Source of the DNA: Ophiodon elongatus
Lineage: Eukaryota; Chordata; Actinopteri; Perciformes; Hexagrammidae
DNA length: 64,000 nucleotides
Direction: 5' to 3'
Assembly: GCA_016806645.1 (NCBI GenBank)
Contig: JACSYO010002129.1
Location: 2,935,777-2,999,776 of the forward strand
In this document: in pieces, positions 13,649 through 26,151 of the stretch
Position numbering within the stretch: position 1 is the stretch's first letter
Layout: each line of letters starts with the position of its first letter
Made by a program: the position numbers and the translations under genes
The notes under the pieces: generated by a model
Told to the model about the DNA's origin: nothing
The model's database searches: none
What the model saw: only the letters and a program-made list of their open reading frames with translations

Positions 13649-13816
13649 TTAAATCGTTAACAGTTCATAACCAACGCTGGCGGGCTTGATCCACGTTAGC
13701 AGGCCACACAGGGCTATGATGTGCCCCAGCTCGTAGCGCACCCCGTCTCCTAGCAACGCTGGCTCAAATGTTCCCTGCTGCCATGGGAAACCCCAGAGGC
13801 TTGAATTATATTTTAG
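13649..13816 (-). other. GC-rich patch with an exon-like open frame and an RFX X-box-like site
   Basis: On the minus strand a frame of about 55 codons (stop at 13649-13651) contains GDGVRYELGHIIALCGLLTW with nearly all third positions G or C, unlike the AT-rich surroundings. A CAG acceptor-like site lies in GGCAGCAG near 13780, but no good donor and no usual start is present. ATTAAA lies not far downstream. On the + strand GTCTCCTAGCAAC (13745-13757) resembles an RFX X-box. It could be a lone terminal exon, a pseudogene fragment or a conserved regulatory element. I do not recognise the peptide. Confidence 0.3.
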
Positions 13817-13997
13817 GTACTTTTATACATAAAGTGAGAAGAATTCAAATTTCAGTTTAAGGTGTGTGTGCCATCTAAATACGTAAACAGATGATCTGCA
13901 GTCGCTCTGTCCCTCTGCTTCATGCATCTGTGTATGTTTGTGTGTGATGTGTCCTAAACTCTCTGACATTTAGGCTGTCTGTTTGTGTCACTAACAC

Positions 13998-14003
<6 letters not shown>

Positions 14004-14029
<26 letters not shown>
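14004..14029. repeat. (GT)n microsatellite
   Basis: Thirteen units. Confidence 0.95.
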
Positions 14030-15847
14030 ATTACGTCAGATTCCCTGTAGCTGGCAGAGACACCACATTGGCCCCCGATGCTTCTGTCCAGCGTCCAAAC
14101 AGCAGACGATTACTGCTGTGCCACTTAATTGTGTGTGTATGGATGCAAACGCGTGTCCCCACTATTTACTCCTCTGCAATTACATAAGCAATGCAGCTGC
14201 TCTTCGTGTCTGTTTCTTTAGCGCAAGTGCTGAATACGCAGCTTTCGTCCTTCCGCCGGCCGAGTTTGCACATTCACCTCCTCCGCCCAGCTGAAGGTCC
14301 CTGAGAGCTTTCAGATCATCGAAGAGTTACGCAGCATTAGGATGAGGCCACGAGATCAACAGCTGGCCTGTCAGTGGGCTGCTAATCCACTAGGTGTTAG
14401 GGATATGGGAACATCCTCGCATGGCTTATCCATACTGTACGTACCACACTCTCATGATTAGACAGAAGGACATATCACTGATGATATGAGATGTGTGGGT
14501 TTTAGATAAGACGGACCTTTGACCCACCGCTGTACAATTCACTAGAGATAAACATATAAGCTTTTACTGCACTTTTAATCCTCCTGCTTCAAGTGTGTCT
14601 TACAACGTGTCCCCAGTCATCACCAGTAATGCAATGAAAGTGAAGGTGGAAGAACAAACGATAATTAGATGAAAGTAGTAATTAGTGTCCCGTTGTTGGA
14701 GGTGAAAGTCTTCTGGTGAAGCTCAATGTGAAGACTATCAAAGCAGAGGATGATATATGGACACCGAATCTATACTGAGTTTTCCTCAGGCCTTCCGCTT
14801 TCTTAAACACCGCTCAACATTTGTTTTTAAATATTTTAGTGTCAGTGTGCCATAAATTGTCTTTAACTCCACAAATGTGTGCTATTATGGGATCGGAAAT
14901 TTGGCATCTTTTGAATACTTGATTTTATTTGAGAATATACAGTGGCACAAATATATAATATCTTGAAGAGAACACCTGTTTCTGCTCAAAATGACATATA
15001 TAAGCTGTACTTACATCAACTAAACATCAGTTCATGCAATGACATTAAAAATCACAATCTCAATATAGCGTGCTGTATAATAATATCATTGATTTGCCAC
15101 TATAATGCAGCCCTGACCTTTTATCTCCAACAGCTTAATGTATATTATAATAGACTAAAATCCAGTACAATTGTTCCAATTAACAATATGGACTCAGAGT
15201 CTCATTTGATTGCACAACCCTTCAATGAGATACATGAGTTGATAACCTTTAGATGATAGAAAATAATGAGGACATAAGAATGTAGTAGAAATATTTATCC
15301 AAACACTTGGCACATAATCAACCCACTCGTGAGACGTCTAATTACACAGCCTCCGTGTAATTGCATGAATATTTCACACAGCGTTAACACGCTGTGGCTG
15401 AACTCTGATCGATCATTTGTTAAGGAGCCTGCACTGACTTGACTGCGTTCGAGACATTTAGAGAATATTAGAGGTTTGGGGGTTTTGGCCTGATCTATTT
15501 TCGTCAGGCAGGGTGTCTCAGACAGTGCTGACTAATGATCCGACGGGCTCGGCCACGGCAGGAGGGATCAGTGACAGCTTAATGAGGCCACAGGGCTTCT
15601 GTGCTTACAGAGATAGAAGGAGAGGGAGGATGGCGGTGTGGTGGGAAACACAGAGAGCAAAAGGGATGGTAAAATGAGCCGAAAAAAAGAGAAACCACAC
15701 GAGAGGAAAAGGTGTAAGAATTGAAAGGGAAAAGAACAGGCAAAGCAAAGGACCAAAAAAGGAGATAGATAAATGAGATAGTAGGGAGCATGCAGTTACA
15801 AGGCATGTATGATGTCCCACTGATGTCCTCCCACTCCTGACATTCTC

Positions 15848-15866
15848 TGTGCGTGTGCGCACGCGC

Positions 15867-15908
<42 letters not shown>
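15848..15908. repeat. Alternating purine-pyrimidine tract (GC core plus (GT)n)
   Basis: Sixty-one bases alternate without a break, with a GTGCGCACGCGCGCG core passing into (GT)n. A strong candidate for Z-DNA. Confidence 0.95.
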
Positions 15909-16249
15909 CCTTGTGGAGCATCTCTAACTGCTCGGTGTGTTTAATTATCAAAAAGTGAGTGAGAGTGAGTCACTCCCAGTGACGTTCAGGAAGGGGAGGT
16001 CCCTCCTGTCATCGTTGCTGAAGAGGGGAGCATTACTGGGTGCGAGGTATAGTTCGGCCTATAACAGTACGTTCACACCAAGAGACAGTCAGATGGGAGC
16101 TGGGCAACAACAGAACAAGAGGGAATATGGTTGAAAGAGAGAGAGAATGAAACATTAATGGATAATTTTTCACATTTATTTAACTGCTGACCATCCCTCT
16201 ATAAAACAGTGATTCTCAACACGGGTCGGGTAGTGAACATAAAAAAAAC

Positions 16250-16385
16250 ATCATATCTGCCAAGCATCAGCATGATAGCATTGTCATTATGAGCATATTA
16301 GCATCAACTGATGGCATTAAGCTCAAAGCACCGCTGGGCCACATCACAGCCTCACAGTGCTGCTAGCATAGCGGCCGCCTCTTAG
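16250..16385 (+). mobile_element. Tail fragment of a LINE-like teleost repeat
   Basis: AGCATCAGCATGATAGCATT, GTCATTATGAGCATATTAGC and GCTCAAAGCACCGCTG match the repetitive 'GCTAACATGC' tail found in many fish genomes. The same words occur at 42670-42870. Confidence 0.6.
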
Positions 16386-17070
16386 TTCTTTATTTCATTG
16401 TAATCCATTTCATATACTGTATATGTGGGGTTGTTTGGTTTGTGAAGCCGTTTCTTATTCCATCGATACTGTTTGATTTTAATTTGCAAAAAAAAAAAGC
16501 CAACCGCAATGTGATAAAAGGGACCTTTGCTGTATGACAAAAATAAAGATTATTTTGATGGATTACCAAACTAAAGCAAGTTTCAAGTCTCTGCGATCTG
16601 ATCTTCGAACTGTAGATAAAGTAATGCTAACCAGCGGCTGTCTGAACGAAGTCTAAGTTGGTATTTCTCCCTGGGCAACAATCAGATATTAATCAGGAGA
16701 CAAATAGAGAGATGTACCAGGACCTTTTTTATCTTCTTGAAGTATTTCCCTATTTGTTTTCACATTGTTGTTGCAGATTAGATGCCACAGTCTCTAATTT
16801 CTGTAAAGGAAAAAAGGAACACAGTAGAAAAGTATAGGTCATGCAAATGTGGTTGTCTTAGTTATTTCTTTCTCGAAAATGGTCCATGTAATTGATTCTG
16901 CACATAGCAGATGTGTCACTATGCTCTACCTAGGACGCACATTGTGGCTGTTCTCAGGGGAGACAGTCTTGAGTCATACAACCCTCCCCGAATTTCCCCT
17001 GGCAAAATACTGATGGTACACACAGAGGAGAGCTAAAGCACACACAGACCGGAAACCATTAATGCACACA

Positions 17071-17177
<107 letters not shown>

Positions 17178-17816
17178 AATACATAAACACACCCAGGGGA
17201 CTCAGCCATAGGCCTTGTGACATTTGTTTTTTCAAATAGAGCATTACGTAAGTGCTTGATGAGCCAGGCAGGGAGGACAGGAGGGAGGAAGGGTGAGGAA
17301 GGAAGACAGGAGGGGAGGAAAGAGGTGCCTGACATCCCCAGTGGAGCAGCACAAACTGGCTTTGTTAGAGAGACAGAGGCAGACAGAGACCTCAGCATGG
17401 CACCCCTGGTGCACCCTGGTGCCTCATGGAAAAAATTGATTGCCATTTTTCAGCTGTAGATTTAGCTGAGAAACTCTGCTTTTCTATTTGAAGCTTTTCT
17501 ATTTGTTAGTGATGCACTGAGACTGTCCTCACATGACAAATTGCCGTTGTCAATGCTTAAAAGCGCCTGTGTTTACATTTGCCGGGCAAGGTTATGTATG
17601 ATCTTTAGTCTCTCAAGAGCAAAGGCAGTAGTACTGTGATGTCATTGTATCACATGAAAACCTCTGGGGGAGGAGCTTAAGATGGGCTCAGATACATGCA
17701 ACTTTAACACTGCAGACCACTGATTGCATCCCCTTTCTAACCAACAGTAAATATAGGTTATTTTATATGATCATGTTCTCCAAACGTTAAAGCTGCTCAT
17801 AAGCAACACTTTGCTT

Positions 17817-18451
17817 TAGTGTTGAACGATATACCTAAACCAGAAAGGTATAACAACACTCTGCAGTTAAAAACGATACCATATCCCATTGTGTTTGTAC
17901 CGTTATAACTTTACTGCAGGTGGAAACAGACGGTCAAAAAAGCTGTGGGTCTTGGGATTTAGCCTGCACTAACCAGAACAATGTTGTCAACAAATGAAGT
18001 TAAAAAGAAGATTAAAGCAGGTCATGAACTGCGCACAGACTGCACAGCTCTGAGCTGCTGCCTGTAGCAGAACTCCATTAAAAAAAACAAGGAAAATAAC
18101 AATGCGGCTCTAACTGTGACCAAATGTACCGATAGAATTAGATTAACCATCTTTTAAGGATCTGTCGTAGCATCTGCTGTTATTTAGCAAACACACAATC
18201 CACCTGTTTTACAAAAACAAAGTCGTATCTGGTTAACCATCAAAGAAATCACACAAACTCAAGTATAAGCGACATCAGATTACTGCATACCATGCATTTC
18301 TTTTAGTTATACATTTTAACATCTTAATGAATGTTCTGTCATCTATTATTCCATTTCTTTTCCTCATGTTTTAGGTTTTTACCATGGTATCGTTTTAGTA
18401 TCAGTATTGAGATATTTAGGCAGGGTATCGTATCGAAGTTTTGGTACACTA
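17817..18451. mobile_element. Second 'GGTATCG' hAT-like MITE, decayed
   Basis: It starts TAGTGTTGAACGATATACC and ends GGTATCGTATCG...GGTACACTA. It shares the internal block ACCATGGTATCGTTTTAGTATC with the 38733-39234 copy. The flanks CTTTGCTT and GTTTGCCT agree at 6 of 8 positions. The right end seems to have lost a few bases of its inverted repeat. Confidence 0.65.
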
Positions 18452-19689
18452 GTTTGCCTAGTGACAGGGAACTGTCAATGTTCAAACTTTGCATGAAGTT
18501 GAAAGCTCCACAGCAAGGACGTAAGTCGACCCTTGCGCAACTTTTCAGTCAACACGGATCAGAGGTTCTAGAAGTGAGGATGAGCATGTGTTATATGGGC
18601 AGAAGCTCCTGAACAAGTGAGTCAGTGGATGTAGAGCTGAGATTGTTTTGAACAGAAGACCTGGTGGGTGCACCATTCAACAGGCCTCGTCTCGAGGGAA
18701 AATGGTGGTATTTCATTTCAAAATGGGTTGGTTAATTGGCTAGTGTGATTAGTGAATAGTGAATGTCAAAAAAGCTACGCATATTTGCGTAAAACAGACG
18801 GAGAAAGAAGAAGAAACTCATCTGCTGTCTCTTAATATTTTTGCGGTTTTGGTCAAATATCACACATCGCTGCAAGACATTTGGAGACCTCTCATCTATT
18901 TAGTAGTGGAAACAAGTGTGGGCATTCTGGCAAGAGTTGTTCAAGGTGAATGATGCATCAATGAGCAACAGCCTTAGCAAACAAGACAACAGGTTGTGAC
19001 TCACTTTCACAAGAGCCGCTACGTGAAATCTCTTAGCCATTTTCTTTTTTTGAATATCAACATTCACAAGGGAAAGGAGCATGTGTTTTTTGGACTGAAA
19101 TGGAGCAAAAACCTGCTTCATGCCTTCCTCCCCCTCCCTCCTCTCCCCGCCCTCCCCTCCCTCCCCTTCTCCCTCGGGGTGCCTCCCTGGTGATGACATT
19201 AATCACGAGCTACCTTCTCCTCCAGTCTGAGGAATAGGTCAGCTCCCTGGCTGCCGTCTGCCCACAAACACACACTGTTTACCAGCCTGTCTGCGACTAC
19301 ACGCACTTACACACAAGTGCAGGGGTCTCATACACACACCTAGGCACCCATTTACGCACACACACACCAGGTGTACTGTACTGTAAAGGCCTATACATTA
19401 TTCATAACACTCTCATCTGATCATTTTAGTTGCATTATTAGCATTATTTAGTTTGAAGTGCTAAACAACACTGGATTCATGATTTTCCCCCAGTCAAGCA
19501 TTTTTCCATTCCTGAAATGGTATTTCAGATTGAGCTGTTTTTATTTTTTATCCTTTATTTCATATCTCATTTTAATTTCAAATTCAAGCAATATATAAAA
19601 GCTTTTTTTTCTTCCCTTTCAATTGTATACAATTATATTACTTCTGAAAAGTGTAACAACTCTCACAAAAGCATTTTGGTATTTGCTCG

Positions 19690-19870
19690 ACTAAATTTAA
19701 TCAATTGATCATTTTTTCGATGGATCAGTTAATCCTTTTGTCTATTATGTGCCACAAGTTTGTAACAAATGACACAATTTCCAATAATTCAAGTTTTTAT
19801 ATAAGAAGCTGAAACCAGAAAATTTGTGATAATTTTGCTTTATCACTATGAGCAACTCTTTTAACTTTAC
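19690..19870 (-). mobile_element. Fragment of the ATTAATCGAT MITE family
   Basis: The region has TTTAATCAATTGATC, a GTCTATTATGTGCCAC block and a GAAACCAGAAAATTTGTG block, which follow the internal order of the fish TAGGGCTGCAAC MITE in reverse. Heavily diverged. Confidence 0.35.
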
Positions 19871-20029
19871 ATGCCATCATTTTCTCTAAGTATTAACATA
19901 AAAAATATTGAGACAAGAAGCTTTAAATGTCTCTTAAGTTTCCTCTCTTGTGCAGAAATGTTCAGCTAGGTGTCGACTGTAAGAGAATGCAAACTCCTCT
20001 TTTTCGTTTGCTGCTGCTGACCAAATACT

Positions 20030-20032
<3 letters not shown>

Positions 20033-20076
<44 letters not shown>
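20033..20076. repeat. (CA)22 microsatellite
   Basis: Pure array. Confidence 0.95.
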
Positions 20077-20079
<3 letters not shown>

Positions 20080-21748
20080 CCGGCAAGAGGCGGAGAAAGA
20101 TTAAGACAGGACACACTTTGTGTGTATGTTTGTTTGTCCATTATCAGGAACTCTGTTTATGACAGCAAAGCAAGTCTTGTGTCCCTGGTCAGTCTTTGCT
20201 GTTGTTGCATATGTGATGACTGAACAACATATGAAAGCAATCTGCAGAAGTTGCAGGAGAGAGGTATTTTGAATGAGGGCAAAGTGAAGGAAAAAAAGGA
20301 GGGAGGAAGAAACGCAGTCTGTTTTCATTATTAGTTAATCAAACCTAAATCCACATTTAATCTTCTCATTAATTAGTGAGTCAGGCAACAAAATGAACCT
20401 TGATATCAATTTGGGATTTGTTAAATGGCAAAAGGCAGGAGACATAGTGACATTTAAATAAGAATTGAATACATGATAAATCTGGATCCATCTCTGTTAT
20501 ACACAATCTCCATGCACTCAAAGGCATTGTTATGCACATTAATCAGCGACGACAAAACCCAATTTGAGCTTTATGAAATTACACTCAGCAGTGAGGTGTT
20601 GCAGCCATTAAGTTCATAAATCAGGTTAGGCTCTGTGGAGCGCTTCCTTACCTCAAACACTTCCCAACAGGCCGCTCGAAGTCTTTCACCTGCTGAGAGT
20701 GCGAGTTTTATGACTATTCATCTTCTACACTTCACCTCAGCAGGGAACAGGATCTCGCACCATCATTAGTCTGTCTGCACTTAATGAGCCTTTATTCATT
20801 CAGCAATCACATCAAGCGACAAGTGCTTGTGTGTCTGGAATGATTAAAGACAAAATAAGCGTCTCAGACGACAAAAGATTCTGTTGGTCTGAACTGGATA
20901 AAGATCGCGCAATTCAACACCTTTCATTCAGGTGAGTGGAATCATTTATCTGGGGACAGGTGCCCAGACTGGCTAGGTTCCCGGATGTAATCAATAATTA
21001 ATTAATAATGGTAACGCTCCAATTGGTGACAGCCACTTAAAAGTTTCCAAAAGACTTGATCCAAAGAAACAGGCAGGGCTCCTGAGGTTAAAAGAGGAAG
21101 TTCAATTTAAAAGTGATCAAAGTAGGTTAGTGTGAAGAGTACAGTGGGTCATAATAAAACAGCGTGTTGTCCCAGGAACCGAGAACAAGTCAGGGAGGCT
21201 GAGCTCTTCGAATCAACCTTTCTGAGCAGCTCCTCTCTTCAGTAAAACTGCAGACACAAACACTGGCTCAGACTGACGTTTCTGGGGCAGCTATCTGTTG
21301 TGGAAGCGAATGCACCTGACTGAGAGATGTATCTGAAAACACAAACACATCACAAGATTCTGGCTCAACTTAAAAAGGCCCATCATTCTTTAATTCTTTA
21401 AAGTTAATGTACTCTAATGAAGTTGCACTATCCATTTTGCAAATGTCCAGTTCCAGGTCATGGTGAAAGCAGGCGAAGCAAGGTAGCCCTCCCCAGCTAC
21501 GGATAATCTTATATTTACTTTTAGTCATACGGTTTGATCTATTTTTAGTTACAATCGACAATCTAACTCTTCTCATGAAATGTCTCAGTTTTAGTGTCTA
21601 AATACAATAAAACACAAATTGACACAAGCTATGAAACTATGAATAGAAGTCCGGCAACAATGAAGCCTCTTTGCTGTCTGATTCTGCGCCAGAGAAGCGA
21701 AGAACAAAGGGAGGACCAAATAGTGTTCAGAAGGACCAAGTACTAAAA

Positions 21749-21749
<1 letters not shown>

Positions 21750-21801
<52 letters not shown>
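21750..21801. repeat. (CA)n microsatellite
   Basis: About 26 units, pure. Confidence 0.95.
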
Positions 21802-21857
21802 ATACGGCCCAGCAGGAGGTAAAAACATGCAGAACTTGGAGAACACGCCAACACTAT

Positions 21858-21950
21858 CCAATTCCATTCAATTACATTTATTTGTTCAGCCCAATACCAC
21901 AAATCACAAATTTGCCTCAAAAACATTTAACTGCAGGAAGAAACTACTAG
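21858..21950 (+). repeat. Short dispersed teleost repeat
   Basis: CCATTCAATTACATTTATTT and CAGCCCAATACCACAAATCA match the common 'TATAGCCCAATATCACAAATC' repeat of fish genomes. Only a fragment is present. Confidence 0.5.
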
Positions 21951-22034
21951 CAACAACAGTGCAACTCACACAATACAAGGGTACAAGGGTGATCGTGCAT
22001 TGTAATTATAATACCATATGTGTGTATCAGACGG

Positions 22035-22452
22035 CAACCTCTGAAAAGTGAAGTGCCTTAAACTTGCATTCTTTCTACTGACCATAAAAGTCCAATTGTA
22101 TGGAAGTCTATGAGAAAATCACTCTACTTTTCCCTTGATTTATTACCTCAGTAAACATTGTGAACATGAGTTTATGGTCTCAATCGTAAAGACTTTTTCA
22201 ATACAGCATGATGTTCATCGAGTAAATTACGGTCAAATTTAAAGTACAATAGACCATAAACCAAGGAATGCTTTAGGGCGTGGCTACCTCGTGATTGACA
22301 GGTTGACAGGATCGTTGTCTGGTCACTTCTGGTTGCAAAAAAACAAGATGGCGACCACCCAAATGCCAAGTCAAGGCTTCAAAACAGCAGTCCACAATCC
22401 AATGGGGGACTTCACAGTGGCTAAGCTCACTTCTTATTTACAGTCTGTGTAC
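22035..22452 (+). mobile_element. Teleost repeat ending in TATTTACAGTCTGTG
   Basis: It contains AGTGAAGTGCCTTAAACTTG, TTATTACCTCAGTAAACATT, AGGGCGTGGCTACCTCGTGA and AACAAGATGGCGACCACCC in an order familiar from many fish loci, and ends like the common ACAGTCTATGG terminus. A related terminus in reverse (CCATAGACTGGATAC) occurs at 5986. Confidence 0.6.
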
Positions 22453-23999
22453 ATATGTGGGTGTGTGGGAGTGTGCAGACTTTAAGGCCATCTCACAGGC
22501 CAATTGGTCTATTCATGAGGCCCATGTTCGCAGGCTAAGCTAATTATGCTGCATCTCCATTCTGCCCTGATTACCGCTCCTCCTCTTGTTCATCACACCC
22601 CGGCAGGGATTGGCCTTTTGACACACACAACAAACCGCATTCTCCTCCTCTTCTCTCCACTTATGCTGATTCCTACTTGTCTTTTCCTCCATCTTCCCTG
22701 CAGGCTGAAAGCCCTCCAGGTCCCAGACTTCCTTCTTTGCTCTACTTTTCCATTCCTCCAAGTTCATGCGAGCAGACAAGATCTCCCCACATTATCCCAT
22801 CTTTGCTTGACCTCCATGTGTTAGTGCTATACTTCACATGACCTCCTTACATGTTCCTTCTCCTCTGCCCACACTCGTCTCGTTTCTGTCCTCATTATCC
22901 TCTCCTTCTCCTTCTCATTTCCGTGCTTCTTTTAAAGACCAGGACCTCAGGTGTGGCAGCTCTCTGTTCTTTTCCCACAGAAGAAGATTCACAAAATTCC
23001 TCTTAATTTAGTAAAACTTTGATGGGAGCTCAGCGCTCACACTCGCATTCCCAGCCTGCCTCTGGCTTGATGTCTCAATTTCACTTTGCTAAGTCACTTC
23101 GACTTCCCCTTATTAAAAGGAGAAAATGTATTCTCATCCACACACGACCTACTCCCATTCATTTACATTTCATGAGAAGGCTAAACAAAATTGTCCAGCA
23201 GGGTATGTTGATAATCAAGACGAATGGTTGTATCTGTGTCGAAATAGTATCTATGTTAATCTTTGAGATCAGGCTTGATTACCATTGATAATAAACACAT
23301 TAGTCACACTAGTTCGGAAAAACTCTGAGGCTAATAAGAAGTCCAACTGTGCTGAGGAAGTGTTTCTCCATTAGCTCTTTAACCGAAACAAGATTTGAAA
23401 CCATGTCTAACATCAGCTGTGTGGGCTTTAATTATCACAATGTCCACTGATATTATATTGCTTTTTGCTCACCATTTCTTAACTTTATTAACACTGGAAC
23501 AGTGCAAATCTTCTCTGTCTTCTTAATTGCTTCCCACTCGTTCCCCACTGTTCCCGTCCAGGTCTTTGGGGTTTATTTAGGAAGAAAGTTTCTGTCTTTG
23601 TCAGCCTGCGAGTGGATTTTAATGAGCCGCACTGCTAATAAGCAAAAGGAATATCATCACTCTTGCTGTGGAGCAATACACAGTAGATAAGAACACACAC
23701 ATGATGTTATTACATAATCAGAAGACTCAACATGTTCTCCTCAGGAAAACACACAGAGAGTGGAGGAGACAGTTGGTGCTGTTTTATGCAGCTGTTGGAG
23801 ACAAAGTGTAGCTGAACTGAAGTATGTTGGTACAGAGAGAGAAAAAAAAGTTTGAATTGATTAACAGTGCAGTTTTAGTGCTACCATTTAATCAAAACTC
23901 ATCTCAGAGTAGATGGAGGAAGAAAATGTATGATGCACAAGAGTCAAAATAGGCAAAAGCCCGAATATGCAACTACATTAATCACAATATGGAAACATT

Positions 24000-24170
24000 G
24001 TTTTCAAAAGTCACTGTAAACTGAATTTCTTTGGGTTTGGGATTTTGAGAATTGTTATGGTGGACATTTTTCAATATTTGCTGATATTTTATATACTCAA
24101 CAATTACTCGATTCATCAAAAAAGTAATCAACATATTTATCTATAATGAAACGTTCCGTTGGCTGCAGCC
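24000..24170 (+). mobile_element. Fragment of the GGCTGCAGCC-end MITE family
   Basis: It contains CAACAATTACTCGATTCATC and ends AACGTTCCGTTGGCTGCAGCC. This resembles the right half of the element at 52128-52460. No target duplication was seen. Confidence 0.5.
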
Positions 24171-25226
24171 CATCCAGCACTTCTATTGTAACCCACTGTA
24201 GCTGAGAAAAAGGCAAATTGCTGGTTTATTGGCCCACTGGCTCAGTCCTTTTATATTCTGCTCCACCCGCTGCTGAGCTGTAACAGCATGCCCCACTGTG
24301 CGTTTAGTTGGTACGATGGTCATTTTCAGACACAAGTAGAGCCGGGTGACAGAAAATAAAAGCAGAGAGACCTGAGGCGACGAGAAGCAGAGTGTGAGTG
24401 AAAGCCGACACAGCGTTTTCTTTCTCCGGGCAGCAGGGCCTGGGGATAGTCATGCAAACAGTGTTCTTCACACTCCAGCGTTTAGACGTGCTGCATTTAG
24501 GCAACGTGTGATGTTTTCATTTGCACACCCTATCAATAGCACCAAAAAGAGAGCGTCTGACACCAAGTGTATTAAATCTCTGTGCACTCACACTCAAGCA
24601 CAGGAAGATGTGTAAACATGGCGGGGATAACAATAATAAGAAGATGTATTTACTGTAGAAGATGAGTTCGACACGTTCCCTGTGTAATTAGGTGTGTCCA
24701 ACTTGGCGTAGTACACTCCAGGACAAATTGGCCAAACTACCATACATTTTCTGTTGCATATTATCCAGTAAGGACCACTTTGCCACTGGGAGTCTTCAGT
24801 ATCTGACACTACTCATATTCTCAGATTCCCCATTATTGTCTCCTGCCTTGAGACAGCAGGTGGAAACCACAGTGTCCCCAACGAGCCCCAACATCCATTA
24901 ACACACTGGCTTATATAACCAGGCATGGGACCAATAACTGCAGATTGCAATGTGGTATCTGTAATTAAATCAGCAGCTTATGTAATTGCTCATATTTTCC
25001 AGCTGTTCAGACATCTGATACTTTACGGCTTATTGATTTCTGATGATTAAAGTATGCACTTTTCATGCACTTCATATCTTTGCATGACGTGTATATTTCC
25101 AACTTTACAAAAACAAAAGTAAACCAATACTATTTAAGTATAGATAATATTTTCCTTTTTTTAATCTAAAAATAAAAAGTAAAATCTCTCTAATCTCAAA
25201 CCTCTAGATACATTTGAACTCTAAAC

Positions 25227-25875
25227 TAGGGCTGAGCGATAATTCAATATGATAATTTATCGTCTTATAATGGAATCATATTGTGATGAAATCATATATC
25301 GCGATATCATGGTACACAATTACATCGTCTAAATTGATCAAAACAAGCACATACTAACTCAATTTTCTTATAAAATCTGCTGTTAAATATTAGAGGGAAT
25401 ATCATTTGAAGATTGCGGTTTTGTTTTCACATCACTCTTTACATTACCACTCAGTTCAATGTGATTCACTGATTGGACTCCGACTGGCAACCTTCCAGTC
25501 ACAAGCTTCTCTAACCGCCAATAATTCTGCTTATGGGAATTGTTAAATCAAACCGTTGAATCTCAATCTGATTACTCTGCATTTGTATGTATTTAAACAT
25601 AGTCAGTGTATTAATGGAAAAATATCTATAATGTTTCTCTATAATTTCACGTGAGACTGTTCATTTTGCACAAATTCTTAGTTAAATGAGAAAATACCTG
25701 GTACTTTTCATTTGTCAAGTATTTAATTCACACAGGAGTATACAAAAATCTGCTTTACCATGTGGTTATTTCATATCGACTATTTATTTATTGAGCGACC
25801 AGAAAACTTGCTTTATTGTGATACATATATCGAGATCTAAAATGACCAACGTCCTGGCCACATCGCCAAGCCCTA
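25227..25875. mobile_element. hAT-like MITE with 8-bp target duplication
   Basis: The left end is TAGGGCTGAGCGAT and the right end is ATCGCCAAGCCCTA, which are inverted repeats with two mismatches over 14 bases. It is flanked by CTCTAAAC (25219-25226) and CTCTCAAC (25876-25883), an 8-bp target duplication with one mismatch, as expected for hAT transposition. The interior (649 bp in total) has many ATATCG/CGATAT words and no transposase frame, so it is non-autonomous. Confidence 0.85.
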
Positions 25876-26081
25876 CTCTCAACCTGTCCATTATCTCACA
25901 TAAAATCGCAGCAAAATATTTTTGTGTCTGTTGGGCCTTTTGAATGATATAGTTTAGCGTACTGACTGACTTCTCTCTTGGGGAGTATGGGGATTTTAAC
26001 ATTACCTGTGCTGGTCAGTGATTTTAACCCTGTCTAGATCGTAGACATAATAATTCTATACAAAAAGTATATAAATAATTA

Positions 26082-26151
26082 ATTTATGATAAATGAATAG
26101 TCATTCATTTATCATAAATGAATACTCATTATTAAATGAATACTCATTATT
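26082..26151. repeat. 17-bp palindrome adjoining an 18-bp tandem duplication
   Basis: ATTTATGATAAATGAAT and its reverse complement flank a 4-base loop (AGTC), ending at 26119. Overlapping its right edge, AAATGAATACTCATTATT occurs twice in tandem (26116-26133 and 26134-26151). Confidence 0.95.

Larger units (their letters stand above)
11830..15840. other. Gene-free stretch, 11.8-15.8 kb
   Basis: No transposon was recognised apart from a short GT array at 14.0 kb. It holds the GC-rich exon-like patch at 13.65-13.8 kb. 15300-15600 is unique-looking, with CTAATTACACAGCC, GTGTAATTGCATGAATATT and a CTTAATGAGGCCACAG end, and may be a conserved element. Confidence 0.55.
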
